Shown one piece after another: positions 1 to 12,799 of a stretch of 64,000 bases of DNA. This DNA comes from Phorcus lineatus (taxonomy: Eukaryota > Mollusca > Gastropoda > Trochida > Trochidae): positions 50,503,864 through 50,567,863 of the forward strand of contig OV121084.1 in the NCBI GenBank assembly GCA_921293015.1, written 5' to 3'. Both the position numbers and the translations under genes were made by a program. Each line of letters begins with the position of its first letter. The first letter of the stretch is position 1. Under the pieces are notes generated by a model. It did not search any database. It was given only the letters and a program-made list of their open reading frames with translations, and was not told where the DNA came from.

Positions 1-319
1 AGATTTATATCTTGATTTTTTTTCCAATAAGCATTTATGCCAAATATATTGTCATCAGAGAGTCATGACACTATTACTTAACTAATGAATATCAATAAAT
101 CACCAAGTATAAAGCAAAACCCACAGGCAGCTTTTTATGTGAACATTTTTTAATCATTTGAGGTAGGAAAAGGGATAAAACGTTAAGCTATCGTGGTAAA
201 TTGATTTTATTACCGTTTCTTTTGATTAAAAAAAACTTTGTCTTGCCGCTGGAAATTTTTTTTTCGTTTTCGCAAGATTACTATAACTATCTACAAAAAA
301 TGCAATTGCTGCTTTAATT

Positions 320-3300
320 TTAAGGTCTTTTATGTGACAGATGTTCTGTGAGACCTGGGAAAAAACATCGTTTCCAGAGAGCTACCAGAAACAGATTTAT
401 GTTCATCGAATTTGACTTAGATATCAATTCAATTCGTCTACCTTTTACATTAAATTTTTGTACAAAAAACATTACAAATTTATATTTATTGTAAGCCCAT
501 TACAAGTAGCTAATTTGCAAACACAGTGCGTTAATCCTTTAAGAAAATCACTATTGCAATAAATTCATACTGGAACTACTTATATCACGTTTTACATAAC
601 TGGGATATAACTTTATATATTTGAGGTTCCACATTAAATTCTTTCTTTTGACATCTCACTATTCACTATTTACATAAAGAATGAAAATTTGAAAAGTTCA
701 AGATCATGAAAGGGTAACTCCAAATTATTTTTTGAAAGTTATCACGTGAACGCCTCTACGCACATTACAATATAACTCATCAATACACATTTTTCATTCG
801 TTTAATTTTTAACAAAAGAACAATTGATGCAAATACATTTATGAAAAGTCGAACCATTCAGAAACTCTGTTACAGATAAAACATTATCAGCTTAGACTAT
901 GGACATGTTTCATGATTAATTCGTCCTGCGTGCATACATGTAAGCAATATGTTTTTAACAATAATTAAGTGGTCAGAGGCACAGCCTTATATCAGACAAA
1001 GGGGAATCATGTATTCTTATATTCAGCAGTTAATGATTCACGGCACAATTGATGCAGCCACACTATGTGTGTGAACATTTTGCTAATGTGATTCTGGAAT
1101 TCACATGAGAAGAAGAACATTGAATTACTACCGCCTGATGCCAGTTTCTCAATAATATGAAATTATCTCAATGCTTTGAACTAAGGCTGGATCAATCATC
1201 GCAAGCTCTAGACGCTCATAAACATTGATCAACAAAACGTGAAGTGAGAAGTTGGTAAACTAATGACGAGGGAGACTTTTAATACAATTGATAAGTATCA
1301 CTTTTAATTAGGTGAAATGAAAACAGGTAAACCGAGGAGCATCACAGAAATGTCACCATATTGTAATGATGCTACACAATAACGAAGTCAGAGGGAATCT
1401 TTGGACATAGGAGCTATTGAAAACGTTTTTTGACGTTCATAAATGTATAACCAAGTTTGCACTTTCAAAATCAAGAATCTGCAAGGATGTAATTATGTTT
1501 TACTGAAACTTAAGTTTTTAAAGTTATTACTTATCACATCATAGCACATCCTGATAAAAAGTTTGGTGAAAACGCTGCTCGACACAGGAAGGTTTTACAT
1601 GTCATATGAAGCGTCCAAAAGTTGTTTCATCATTTTGATCGGTTAAAAACCTTGAGAAGTTAACAATCTCTGGGAAACTTTCCAATTAAAAAAAAACATT
1701 TTGATGTTGAAGCCGTCATATGTTACTTGCAATAAAGAAACATTTAGTGACAGTATACCTTCACTTAGCAGACCAAAAGCTATGATTTCAACTACAAAGG
1801 GTTTCCTTGTGCAGTAAGTGGATGCCGACCAATTGAATGTTGAAGGTTAAGGGAAACGTTTATTTTGGTCTATGACGAGAGTAAGTTCTGAAAAAAAAGT
1901 AGTGTAAAAGCACATTTGAACATTAAAAGGCATATTTTGTACAGTATATGTGCAGTTGTTGGCCTGTACTAACACACATCATCTGTGTCGGTGTAACAGA
2001 TTAGCTTGCTCTTAGTCTCTGTGCCATGTTATTTTTACATTCTGTTAATGTCTAGGTTCGTCGTTAATGATCAAAGGTTGACTTGCTGGTGAGCTAGTCC
2101 AGAAATTAATTTCAACTTCATTTGTCTCTTTAACATTTTGATTAAATGATTGACTGTAAACCTTGATTTGGAGTTCTCAGCATTGTCGTGCAAACTTGGG
2201 ACCACACATCTGACCAACAATGGCCTCATCATCAGCGAAGTTAACATGTTTGCAGTTATTCTCTGTGACTGTGCCATTATTAGCATACAAGTTAAATTTA
2301 GCAGGTGACAAAACACATCCTTGCGGCGCTCCTGTATTACTACTCACTACTATTAACCTCCTCATACTGAAGGCGCCCATGCAGAAAATCATTTGAATCC
2401 ACTGTATATTCACTCTCATTGATTGTAATTTTCTTATCATGGTGTGGGGTTGGAAAGTATTGAAACTTTGTCGTCTCGAGTTATGAGTGTTATTAGGAAG
2501 AGAGGGTTTAGTTGGTCTAGGAGATGGTCAATCTAAATTTTAAGAATCTACAGAATGATGCACTCGAAACACTTCATTGCGATGGAAGATAGTGTCACCA
2601 GTCGATAAACATTGAGTTATTGCCGCTTAGTCTTCTTTGGATTATATAACAACAACACACCATGAGTCGAGTGCTTATTATGAACGTGTTCAAAATACCT
2701 TCTGAAGAAGATGTTCAAGTAATTTGATGTGACAGACATGGTATGTCATCAACCGATAACGACATAGCTTCTACCATTGCCTAAAGGTGGATAAGACATG
2801 TATGTTATCAATTTCTTTGAAAACGTTAATAAAGGATAAACAAAATTCAGTATTTACTTTTCGATTTTGCCTTCATTTGTAAAGAAAGACTGCCGTATTC
2901 AAATGTCTAAACATCTTGGAATCATCAAATGTATTTACAATGAAGAAATAAGAAATAACATCATTTTAACATTCTTTATTTCACATGTGAATTTATATGT
3001 TTACATGCAAAAAAAACTATTTTAGGGTAATCAGAATACTGGTTTACATTATAAAATACATTTTAGTACTTCTTAACTAACTCACAAGAGTCCTCACATA
3101 TCTAAAATGGTATTTTAAACTTTGAGTGTATTTCATTTAGTTGAAGCTTTTAGTTTCTCTATTGTAGTAAGCATACATTTTATCCTTTTTCTTATGCATG
3201 AGGTTTCCATGTTTGTTATAATTTATTTCACATTTTGACGGTTTATGGGTAAGTTCTAACCAAATGCTCAAATCGTTTTCCTTCAATACTTCAATATGAT

Positions 3301-3680
3301 TACTCATAGGTTTTCTCTTCAACGACAATGGCTTTAATTGTTTCACATGATACATACCATTAATACTTGTATGAAACATATTCATTTACGTAACAGAATA
3401 CAAAAATACATTTGTCAAAATTACACTACCAAAATGCTAACAGCATATTCTGAAAACTGATAAGATTATGTTTAGGGGTGGTTCATCAAATTGTTGCTTA
3501 AACTGAGACCGGTTTTAACTCTTCTGTCTCAATGGGAATTGTTGGCATGTTTCTCATGTCGTTCTTCTAAATAGATTGCTCAATTTATTCCTTTCTGTAA
3601 ACTCTTTGAATTCACGACGTATGTTACTTTGGTACCAGATTTGATCAGCCCGTGTGATCCCACAGTCAAAAACATAATAT
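320..3680. repeat. Duplicated segment, copy A
   Basis: This stretch can be matched piecewise to 4540-9700. Shared blocks include about 320-360 with 4540-4580, 900-1330 with 5100-5530, 2040-2450 with 7330-7700, 3130-3400 with 8380-8460 and 9050-9130, and 3640-3700 with 9655-9710. The offset grows from about 4.2 kb to about 6 kb, so copy B carries extra sequence or copy A has deletions. Most blocks are clearly diverged (roughly three quarters identical by eye), so the duplication is old. A LINE reverse-transcriptase remnant sits inside it on the minus strand. Outside that remnant I see no convincing gene. The ends of the unit are not resolved, and the left end may lie outside the window. Confidence 0.75.
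2071..2440 (-). pseudogene. LINE (non-LTR) reverse transcriptase fragment
   Basis: Read on the minus strand, 2440-2177 gives an 87-residue open stretch with two adjacent non-LTR reverse-transcriptase motifs: NTGAPQGCVLSP (RT block with the GxPQG signature) and, about 30 residues later, FADDEAIVG, the catalytic FADD/YADD block. Upstream, the pattern IQWIQ...GAFSMRR matches the usual W-I-x-x-F-L-x-x-R region before the GAPQG block. Downstream the frame stops, and continuation is only hinted at in another frame (2316-2071). An intact LINE polymerase is about 1000 residues, so this is a short dead fragment. The family (Jockey, CR1 or similar) cannot be decided from this piece. Its homologue at about 7330-7700 is more degraded. 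Confidence 0.8.
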
Positions 3681-4539
3681 GCAAACACAAATGTCAAAAT
3701 AGATATGAGTAATTATGTTTTTGGCCAGAAAAGCAAGATTTTCTGGTTCAAAAAGTACGAATGTCCACATCAAAATCAACGAATATAGTAATATCGGACC
3801 TGAAGCTCATTGTTTAAGAATAAAGTAATAGGAGATGCGTGCCAAGGATAACATTTTTTTCACTGATCAAAACCGTGTCCGACTTTGTGACCTATTTATT
3901 CCCGATAAAAAAAAAGGACTGTTGATATGATTAGAGTAATGCTCCCACTTCATTTTCTTTGGTAAATTAGATAAGACAATCGGACAAATGAGATATTATT
4001 CAAAGAAAAGATTACTCAAATTCTTAACAGAATACAAAACATTTGAACTAACAAATATTCGATATTTGCTGAGAAAAGGAATCGTGCTTTGTCACCGAGT
4101 CAAATACATAAAAACGTTTGAGGACAATTGCTTTAGGAATTGCCTAGAGGAAGGATCTGAAATACTAAAGCAAACACGAACCATTTTGTGAGCTTTGCAA
4201 TCAGTCAAATGATTTCAAATCGAAAGGAAGATTGTTTTTTGAATTACTCAAGCTATATAAGACATATTTCTTTATCGTTATGATATTTATCCATGATAAG
4301 TATTTGCGATTTATAGTTTTGTACCGTCACAAACACATAACAAAAATGGGAGGTAATATTTACCAACATTTTTGGAGTTGTAGAAAAAATAGTGAGCTTA
4401 TCGTAAAAGAGATTGATGCATGTTTCCAAATATGCGCAGAAGAAAACGGCCAGTTGAAGTCAGTTAGGTAATGAGGAGAACAAATTGATAAAACAGATGA
4501 AAGGGGTGAATTAATCACAAGTATTATGTTTATTTTAAA

Positions 4540-7500
4540 ATCTTTTTTGTGACATATGTTCTTTGAGCTGTTTCTTTTTTTTTTGAGTGAGAAGCCAGGA
4601 ACAAACATATTTATCTTAATCAAAGGCCAGCTTGATTTAAAATGTTGTTTAGGTTTGTTGTTAATATTCCAATATATACATTTTATCTGTTTGATGTTCC
4701 CATGATTATTATGTAACCTGCATTCACCTAATTCATGATTTTCACGATGTCGTAAATAACAGCAGTTGACATCTCGGTATCTAATTCAGTCTTCGAAACC
4801 GTAACAAATTATATGTCAACTTTATTTTTCAAAACTTATTTTTCGCTATTTTCATTATGAATATATGAAAACTTGAAATAAATAAACGGGAAATTCCAAA
4901 TTACTTCTTTTAAAAGTTATTATCACGTGAACACCTCTATATATACATTATTATTAAGCATTAATATATTTTTATTATTCTTTTAATGATAACAAGATTC
5001 AGGTTAATAAAAAGCACGATTGATACAAATAATTTTGTCCTTATTACAAGTCGAACAATTCAGATCTTTTTTTTATCAAACAGACAAAACATTATCAGCT
5101 CAGACTAAAGATACGTTACAAGAGTAATTGTTCTTGCGTGCATGCATGTAAGCAATATATACTGACAGTTGCTAAGTGGTTAGAGGAACAGCCATGTCTC
5201 AGACTGTTGGGAATCACATATTCATGTATTCAACCCCTAAATACTCAGTGCACAGTTGATACAGCCAGACACAGACAGTGTGAACATTTTGCTAATGTGA
5301 TTCTGGGATGTACATTAGAAAAAGAACATTGAATTACTACCGCCTGATGCCAGTTTCTCAATAATATGAAATTATCTCAATGCTTTGAACTAAGGCTGAA
5401 TCAATCATCGCAAGCTCTAGACGCTCATAAACATTGATCAACACAACGTGGAGTGAGAAGTTGGTATACTAATGACGAGGGAGACTTGTAATACAATTGA
5501 TAAGTATCACTTTTAATTATGTAAAGTGAAATCAAGTAAACTGACGAGCACAAAGGGGTTGTTGCAATATTGTGATGATTTCATAATTCAAGAAAGTGTT
5601 CAAAAGAAAACGTGATATAAAGCAGCTCTGGGCATACATGTAGACAAGTAACTAAAACACTGAAGCCTATAAACATAACGTTGGTATAACTTAGTTTCAA
5701 CTTTAATAATCCAAAATCAAATTTCAATTACGTTTGCCTGTATGAATTGTGTGATCTTAGTACTGGACACCCTCATCGTATGTTTTAAGACATCCAAATG
5801 CATGTGTGAACGAAAGTAAAAACGTAAGATGAATTTACCTGACGGCTGCTCAGGTCCTTGATAAAAACATATTTTGACCCTAGAAGGTGTTATACGTTTT
5901 ATGAAGCTTATTAGAGTATTACAATCGGTAGACTGAAACAGCTCAAGACTTTTATATAATATAATACGACTAGCGTGTGAAAAGTTTGTTAATAATACAC
6001 TTAAAAGTTCATGGCATAACATATGAAATAATTATGTGAGTCTTCCTAGGGAAAGAAAGTATGCCTTCACGGAACTAATGCTAGATATGTCATTGTTAGC
6101 TTTAGAGTCTCATTAACATGAATCAAACGAAGACTTGAGTAAACTACAGGTAATGTATACCTATTTTATCATTTTTGTATGTGTCATTCATAGAACTTAT
6201 ATTACTCCCTTTGAAGTATTCTCAAACATTTCAGTGCAGACGGTATATTAACATTAAGAACTTATAACTTTATATCCTCTTCTTATAACCTAGCTAAATT
6301 AAACGTCTATGACATTGTCATTAATCTAAGGAACAAATCATCTGCAATATAAGTATACAGTCCTTATATGGCATACAATATGATGTTAATCAACCTCGGC
6401 AACATACACAACTGTGTTTATTGCTGATTGAAATTTTTTTAAACTAATACAAGTAACTTATGTACACGCAAAAAGAATTTATTTCTTTGACTACTGTTTA
6501 AAAAGGTAATGCACCTGTATTTAGAGATAAATTTAATAATGTCAACATTACTACTGCATAAAGATTGTACAACGATACAGTACTTGATTCAAATTAAATA
6601 TAAGTATCCCTTTTACAGAGGTATCGTTTATGATAAATGGTTATCAAAGTTTAGCATAACGTTAAGGACAGATTAACAATTTTGATACTTGAAGGGGCAA
6701 CCAGGAGGCAATCTTACAATCATTTTACATTATCTACAGAAACTCAAAGAAAACACTTCGTGCACTATCAAAGGTTTTAACTATGTTGGTGATAACAGAC
6801 AATGGAAAATACCTAATATCTTAGACTTCGATTTGGATCACAGAGCTCTGTCTGATATTTTAACGTATACAAACCTAATCGAAACTATATTTAAATAACA
6901 CCATAAAAGTGATAGGACATGTGGTCTGAATATGATAAATGACTTAGACGTTAACTGGACATTCAACAATTATTTAAAAGTGAAATGCATCCTGGTAAAG
7001 GACGTTAGCGGAGGACGGAAGGGAAACACTGAAACTCTTGATTTAGAACATGGGTTGGGTCGTTTATGGTTTTTTGCAGTGGTAAAGAGTTCTTACCCCT
7101 CAAAGAGTAGTGGAAGATTTTCGGAATTGACTCTAACTGTTTACTAGTTGAAAGAGACTCGAAAGCATTGAGAAGATACGCGAGTGAGCTCTGAACAGAA
7201 TTGGTGTAAAACATCACATTAACAGATTGGGGTGGGGGAGGGAGTTTGCGCATTATATGAAGGCGATGTTAGCATGTACTATATTGTATTTGTGTTAATA
7301 TTACAGGTAAGCTTGCTATCAAAGTTATCATTGTATTCACTTATTGTCTCTATCAGTTCGCCGTTAATGAACAAGTAAATTGTCTTTTCTTTGACACTTA
7401 GAATTAAATAATTGTCTGTATACCATGATGTAAAGTCACATTATCGCTGTTTTTCACATTATTCGCTCTGACTCAGGAATACACACCTCGTGTAGTATGG

Positions 7501-9700
7501 CTGCTTTAAAAACAAACTTAACATTTATGCCGTTAGTGTCTGTGCCTTTTTCAATCATTCGTTGTAATTAGGTTAACAAAACAGGTGAGAAAACACAACG
7601 CACTATTTTCCTTTAACCTCCTGAAGGCGCGCATGAAGAAAACTGTGTATTCACTCCGATTGCTTGTAGCTTCCTTACTATAGTGTGGGGTTGGACAGTG
7701 TTAGAACCAAACGTTAAAGAATATTATTCTTATTCTAATATACTAATAGGAATTTGGTATTTGATAATAATACTTCGTCCACACCTATGCCATCTCCGTA
7801 TTCAGAATCATCATTAATGAATAATACGTCCTAAACACATCCTACCAATAGAGGTACCACGTTTCGATAGTCATTAAGTTCTTGTTGTTTCGTCTTCTTA
7901 AGATATTTTTTTAACCAAACGTTTACTGTATAGAAGTTTTATGACTGAAGAGTTTAAAATATTTTCTGAAGAGGTTCAAGTGAATTCAGTTGACTTAATA
8001 CGCTATCGACTGATGACATTGCTTCTTCTACTATTGCTAAAAGGTAGCCACGCATGTAACATTATCAACTTCTTTAAAAGATTTCACACTTGGTTTAAAC
8101 AAATCAATATCAAGTTCATGATTTTTCATTCCATTTTACAAGAAGTTTAAATATCAAATATCTGAACATATCGGTTTCACTTCAGTTATACCATGAACTA
8201 ACAAAATATCATATCAGTTAAAAAATCTTTATCTTCAATATGAATTAACCTACTAACTGTCATACTAATCATCGGCTGTGGTTTAAAAATAAAATTAGTT
8301 TACACGATACAATACTCCCTAACTAACTTCGCAAAAGTCCAGAAGGATTCAAAATGATATTCTGAACTTTCATTGTATTTCATTTTAGGTGAGGCTTTTA
8401 GTTTCTAAAATGTCGTATCAAACATCATATCCTTATTCTCATGTCTAAGAAAGGTTGATAAAGTTTCAGTTTTCATGTATTTAAAAGCGTAAATAATTTT
8501 TTGGGTAACAATTTCGGTATTCAGGAAAGACAGGAATATTCAGTCGAAGTGATTACCATTAATCAAGTCGTGGAGTGGTATTTATGCCTCCGTAGTGTAA
8601 GAAAAGTGTCAACTCTTTTATATTTGAACAATGCAATTTGAGAACATTCGAGAAATAAATGGCGTTTTTGTGTTCAGGATCCGAGGACACCTATATAATT
8701 ATATTTGAACTTTATCAAATTACTTCATTCAATGTGAAATGGGGAACGTAACAAATCATCATCCATCAGAAATAAAGATTTCCAACAGAATATATAAAAA
8801 CTACTTCATGACCTCCTGCTATTTGTACAAATAATCATCAATAACAACTAAAGAATCCAACAGAATATATAAAAACTCAGTTAATACATCCTGCTATTCG
8901 TAACCTTGGATACTGAACGTTTGCTTTATAAGTCACGACCTTATGAACATGTTTCTCGTATTCTATTTTTGGGTAGAATTAACTTCAAAAGTTTGCTTGG
9001 TTAATTTTTAAAGCAAATGTTTAATTCATAGCTTCTTTAACATAACAAAATTTCAATACGGAAGGTTTTCATTTTCAACGACAACGGATTTAATGGCCTC
9101 ACGTTATAAATACCATTAACGTTGGTACAAAAAGTGCTAAACAGATGATTGTTCAAAACACTTCCGAAATGCGAACATATTCTGGTAAATAACTCTTGGG
9201 GGTTTATCCAACTTTGGCTCACACTTTGATTAGTTCTAAATAGTCTGTCTCAAATGTTGAGACAATTGTTCTGTGTTTCTCATGCCCCTGTTCTATAGTT
9301 TATTTCTTTCACTGTGCTAGATTACCAATGGTCGTAATAGTTGATGTTGGACTGCTTAATGGGACCGTTTGATTACTCTGATAATTTAGATTTGTCGGTT
9401 GTGGTTTACTACTAAGACAACTTAGAGTTATTACATAATTTGAAAATGTTTCTTTAAGTCTTATAACACGTTAACACAATAAGTATTATTAGATATATTA
9501 ACACTCTTAACATCAATGCATTGAAAACATGCTAAAGGAAATTTAATGTGTACAGGAGCCAACATTTTGTTTTTTAAATTGTTAATTTCATTCCTTTTTT
9601 ACCAAATGAAATCAGGAATTGTGTTACTTTGAAATTAGCACAAGAAATGCTCATCTCGTGTGACCTCACAGCCGGAAACACAGTTTGCAAACAAAGATGT
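4540..9700. repeat. Duplicated segment, copy B
   Basis: Second copy of the segment at 320-3680, in the same orientation. It holds a more decayed version of the same RT remnant at about 7330-7700. It is longer than copy A, with unmatched sequence around 5700-7250. Within it, 8781-8900 contains a local tandem duplication with an offset of 75 bp, marked by a repeated TCCAACAGAATATATAAAAA motif. No intact gene is visible. Short ORFs at 5717-6022 and 6689-6898 have no recognisable motif. Confidence 0.7.
7330..7700 (-). pseudogene. Second, more decayed copy of the RT fragment
   Basis: Base-level similarity to 2040-2450 on the same strand identifies this as the copy-B version of the LINE RT fragment. 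Shared strings include a TGTGGGGTTGGA block near the right end and a CTCCTGAAGGCGC block. The GAPQGCVLSP and FADD motifs are broken here by indels, and no frame is open through it. It is included because its position confirms that the flanking segments are a true duplication rather than independent insertions. Confidence 0.55.
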
Positions 9701-9799
9701 CAAACGTCCAATAACGTCAAGTGTCGTTTTGTCAGTTTTAATGGAAAAACAGCATCGAGGTTTTCTTCATTAACGTAAAACTGTTTTTGGAAACTGAAA

Positions 9800-11795
9800 A
9801 TGTCTTTGTAAAACCTCTATGACGTTTCTCTAAAATGCATTCAATATCTACTTAACCAGCTATGAAAGTTATTAGACACCGCTGGTTCATGAACTTCACG
9901 AAGTTATGAAGATTTAACACATTAACAGTTTATTGTCCTCGATGGCCGTCGAGTTAGCACACAATTGTGTAGCTACAGGTGGTTATTAACCCTGAAGAGA
10001 AGATATTGCATTTAAGGGCTTCACATCTGTGTTCTTATGTGAGGCCTCTGTAGAGTCAAAACGTCACCTAACCTACAATTTGATAGCCAGTTATATAATA
10101 CAGTTATGAGTGTAACCCATGTGGTTTTATCATGGAACACAAACTAACCAAATCTACAGTGAATGATTACCTTAGGCAAGAGTTTATTTACATTCCCTCT
10201 CAACCTGCTAGATTCTAAAGAAGAAGACGAGATCAGCTTTTACGGTTGTAGGTATGTAGTCGATATATGGGCCAAGAACCAGCAAAACTACACTTGATAC
10301 TCCCCAGTAACTAAGGCGTCTGTACACAAGAAGAAAACAGGTTCTCGGTTATGGCCCCTTTTGTCATTAATAGGATCAAAATTAACCAAATATGATACTT
10401 AAATTGAAAACAATCACGAAGCAACGCGTCAGAACACAATATTTTAACTCTGTAGGGTTGTAAAAGCGACACGTTCATAGACGGATCAGCTGACAGATGG
10501 ACGGGGACACTGTGCCATCGCAGGAGCCCATCGGTTCTTAAAGGCCCGAACTTAATTTTGAAAGAAAATTTAAGAACTGAAAGTGAATGGCAAAGGCATT
10601 GTTTGGAAACCACCTTATTTCTAAAGAACAATAACATAACATTGAACGAAACATAGCTGTGTTTTTTAATTGTTGCAACTTGGTCGACTTTGATAATATT
10701 CGGATACATTAATTGATATTGGTTTTATCATATGCACTTATTAATATATTAGAGTTATGTTAATAAAATTAGATAAAGACACGCCAGGACAACAATCCTT
10801 AAACTAGAACCGAAAGCTAAATTCTCTCGCTCCGATCTTGAATTCAATAAATTCCAATATAAAAACACAAACTAAATGTGATACGAAATTAATGTTTCAG
10901 GTCTATGCCCCTGGGAATCGGTTTCCCGGTAATTACTTGAGCTCAAGAGGTTTTCATGATATAATTATAAGGCTAAAAACATATCTGACAATCATAAATG
11001 GAATGCAAATTTTGTTTAACAACGAATACAATTTCAAGGAACGAACATCCTAAAAAATTCATTTCTCAAGGACAAAAAACTATTTGTAGCTTCGTTGAAA
11101 TCCAAAATTATGAAGTGTTAGTTGCGAGTTGCTTGGATAGTGTAAAAACCGGTGTTTAGTAAAGCTTAATAGTTATGAATGATTGGCTGCCCGTTCGCAG
11201 ATACGGAAGCGGTCTAAATGTGACACATAGTATGTTGTGGACGACAATCATTTCAAACGTTTTATCCTCAACAACTACTGACTGTTTAGAAGGGAACCAT
11301 ATTTATGTTAAGCGATTCAATCCATTGGCAATACAATAATTAAAATCGTGTTTTTATCGTTAACCTAGAAAAGACTCAAACGTATTTTTTTAAAAAGACA
11401 AATGTTGAGAGGTATTCCTGACAGGTCAAATAAGTAGTATGGATTTAATTCAACCTACATGTTATCATTTAACTATGCATTTAATTGATTTCCTTTATGT
11501 AAATACAAGTTGAGTGATAAGATGTGATCTTAACTAGCACATACATGTATGGTATACCGAATGTTTTTTCATCATTTTAATATTAAATATAAAAGAAATA
11601 TTCAATAAGAAATAAGTTAATTTTTCGGCTTGTTTATCCGTCGAAAATTTTCATCTTATATTGCAAGAGAAAGGTAATAGTTAATGACGTTGATTGTCAA
11701 GAAATACCGACAGCACGTGGGGTAATGCAAAGTGAAGCGTGTTCTCATAATGTATTTTCACAGAGGGAGGAAAATAAAGACCAATTTGGTATCTT
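9800..11795. other. No recognisable gene
   Basis: The minus-strand frame 10709-10311 is open for 132 codons from an ATG. It has no signal peptide, no family motif and no flanking splice sites I can support. I see no repeat or RNA gene here. The left part (about 9940-10080) is slightly richer in GC and could be an old SINE-like insertion, but no promoter boxes are convincing. Confidence 0.4.
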
Positions 11796-11802
11796 TACTT
11801 AC

Positions 11803-12709
11803 CAAGACTTCCAGGAGTAGGTCGTCCAGCCCGGACATTCGGCATGAACCCTGTAAAGTGACGAACAAGGTACTCGTACTGTTGCTTGGTGAGGCGATGG
11901 CGCCCCCCATGCTTGTGGGGCCCTGGGTGACTGTGATGTTTTAGTATTGTAGAATGGGGAGGATGAGATGAGGATTTGTTTTTCAGCACAACATTGTATT
12001 GTACAGATGTGGTGTTACTTTCAGGTACGGTATTGTTTCTGAATGTCGTGTTATCAATGGATTCCGTATCAAAAAGTGTATAATTGGCATCAACTGTATT
12101 AGTGTAATTTTCGGCTCCCAAATCACTTTTAATCATATCAGAGCTGTTCCTTTCCTCTTTAGTGGCTTCACTTCCGTTATATTCGACGCTTTCATATAGT
12201 ACATCAAGGCCTGGTTTGGCAGCGCTAAAATTGGCAATCACACTTTGCTCCGAGGTTTTAGAAATCACATTATCATCCGACGAGTCGTTTGGTGATTGAG
12301 TTGTAACTTTGTCTGTAAGATCTGTTCCTGTTGATACCAAAGGTGCAGCACTGCTAACTGTCTCCCGACCACAGTCGTCACATTTAGAACCGTGTTCACT
12401 TGAATTGTTAGTCCTCACAGAACCATCAGACATAAAGGTGTCATTTTCTGAGGTTGTGTTTGTAATAGCAAGTGTATCTAATGTACTTGTCGTTATATTG
12501 AAAGTATCAATTTCTGAAGTTGAGTTCGTGCTGTCTCCATTCTCATCTTTTGAATGCGTTTGGTTCGTTACAAATCCATATGTAAAGCTACTGTGGACAT
12601 TCATACATAAAACAGCCACTGTTACTGAAATCAACATTTGGCCTCTCAGGACGTTTTCGTCACCTCTCGTCATCAACATCTTCACTTCATCTTCAATCAC
12701 TTGCGATCC
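11803..12709 (-). CDS. Long exon of a heavily N-glycosylated secreted or membrane protein
   Basis: A 907-nt minus-strand exon is bounded by a good acceptor (TTTCTGCAG at 12718-12710) and a strong donor (G|GTAAGTA at 11802). The frame is open throughout and leaves the donor in phase 1, so the protein continues in an exon to the left that I could not place. The first in-frame ATG is at 12679. The frame is also open up to the acceptor, so upstream coding is possible: a short segment 12798-12777 reads ATG GAC TAT GAA TAC in matching phase, but its donor is weak. A hydrophobic stretch (LISVTVAVLCMNV) lies near residues 15-28 and fits a signal peptide or signal anchor. The rest is Ser/Thr/Asn/Asp-rich with about 17 N-x-S/T sequons, one CDDC motif, then a His-rich patch and a basic end. 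It resembles a mucin-like ectodomain or linker. No family is recognised. Confidence 0.8.
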
Positions 12710-12799
12710 CTGCAGAAATTAATGTTCGGACTAATGTAATTGTAGCGTTTGGCCTTTCTGCTGAATTGCTTTATACGTATTCATAGTCCATGATTCGCC

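Noticed and set aside
12680-12700. GTG at 12700 as a start codon for the glycoprotein frame
   Set aside because: GTG starts are not used normally in animal nuclear genes; ATG at 12679 or an upstream exon is more likely.
12309-12722. 137-codon plus-strand ORF
   Set aside because: Antisense shadow of the glycoprotein exon, which has proper splice sites and a strongly biased composition.
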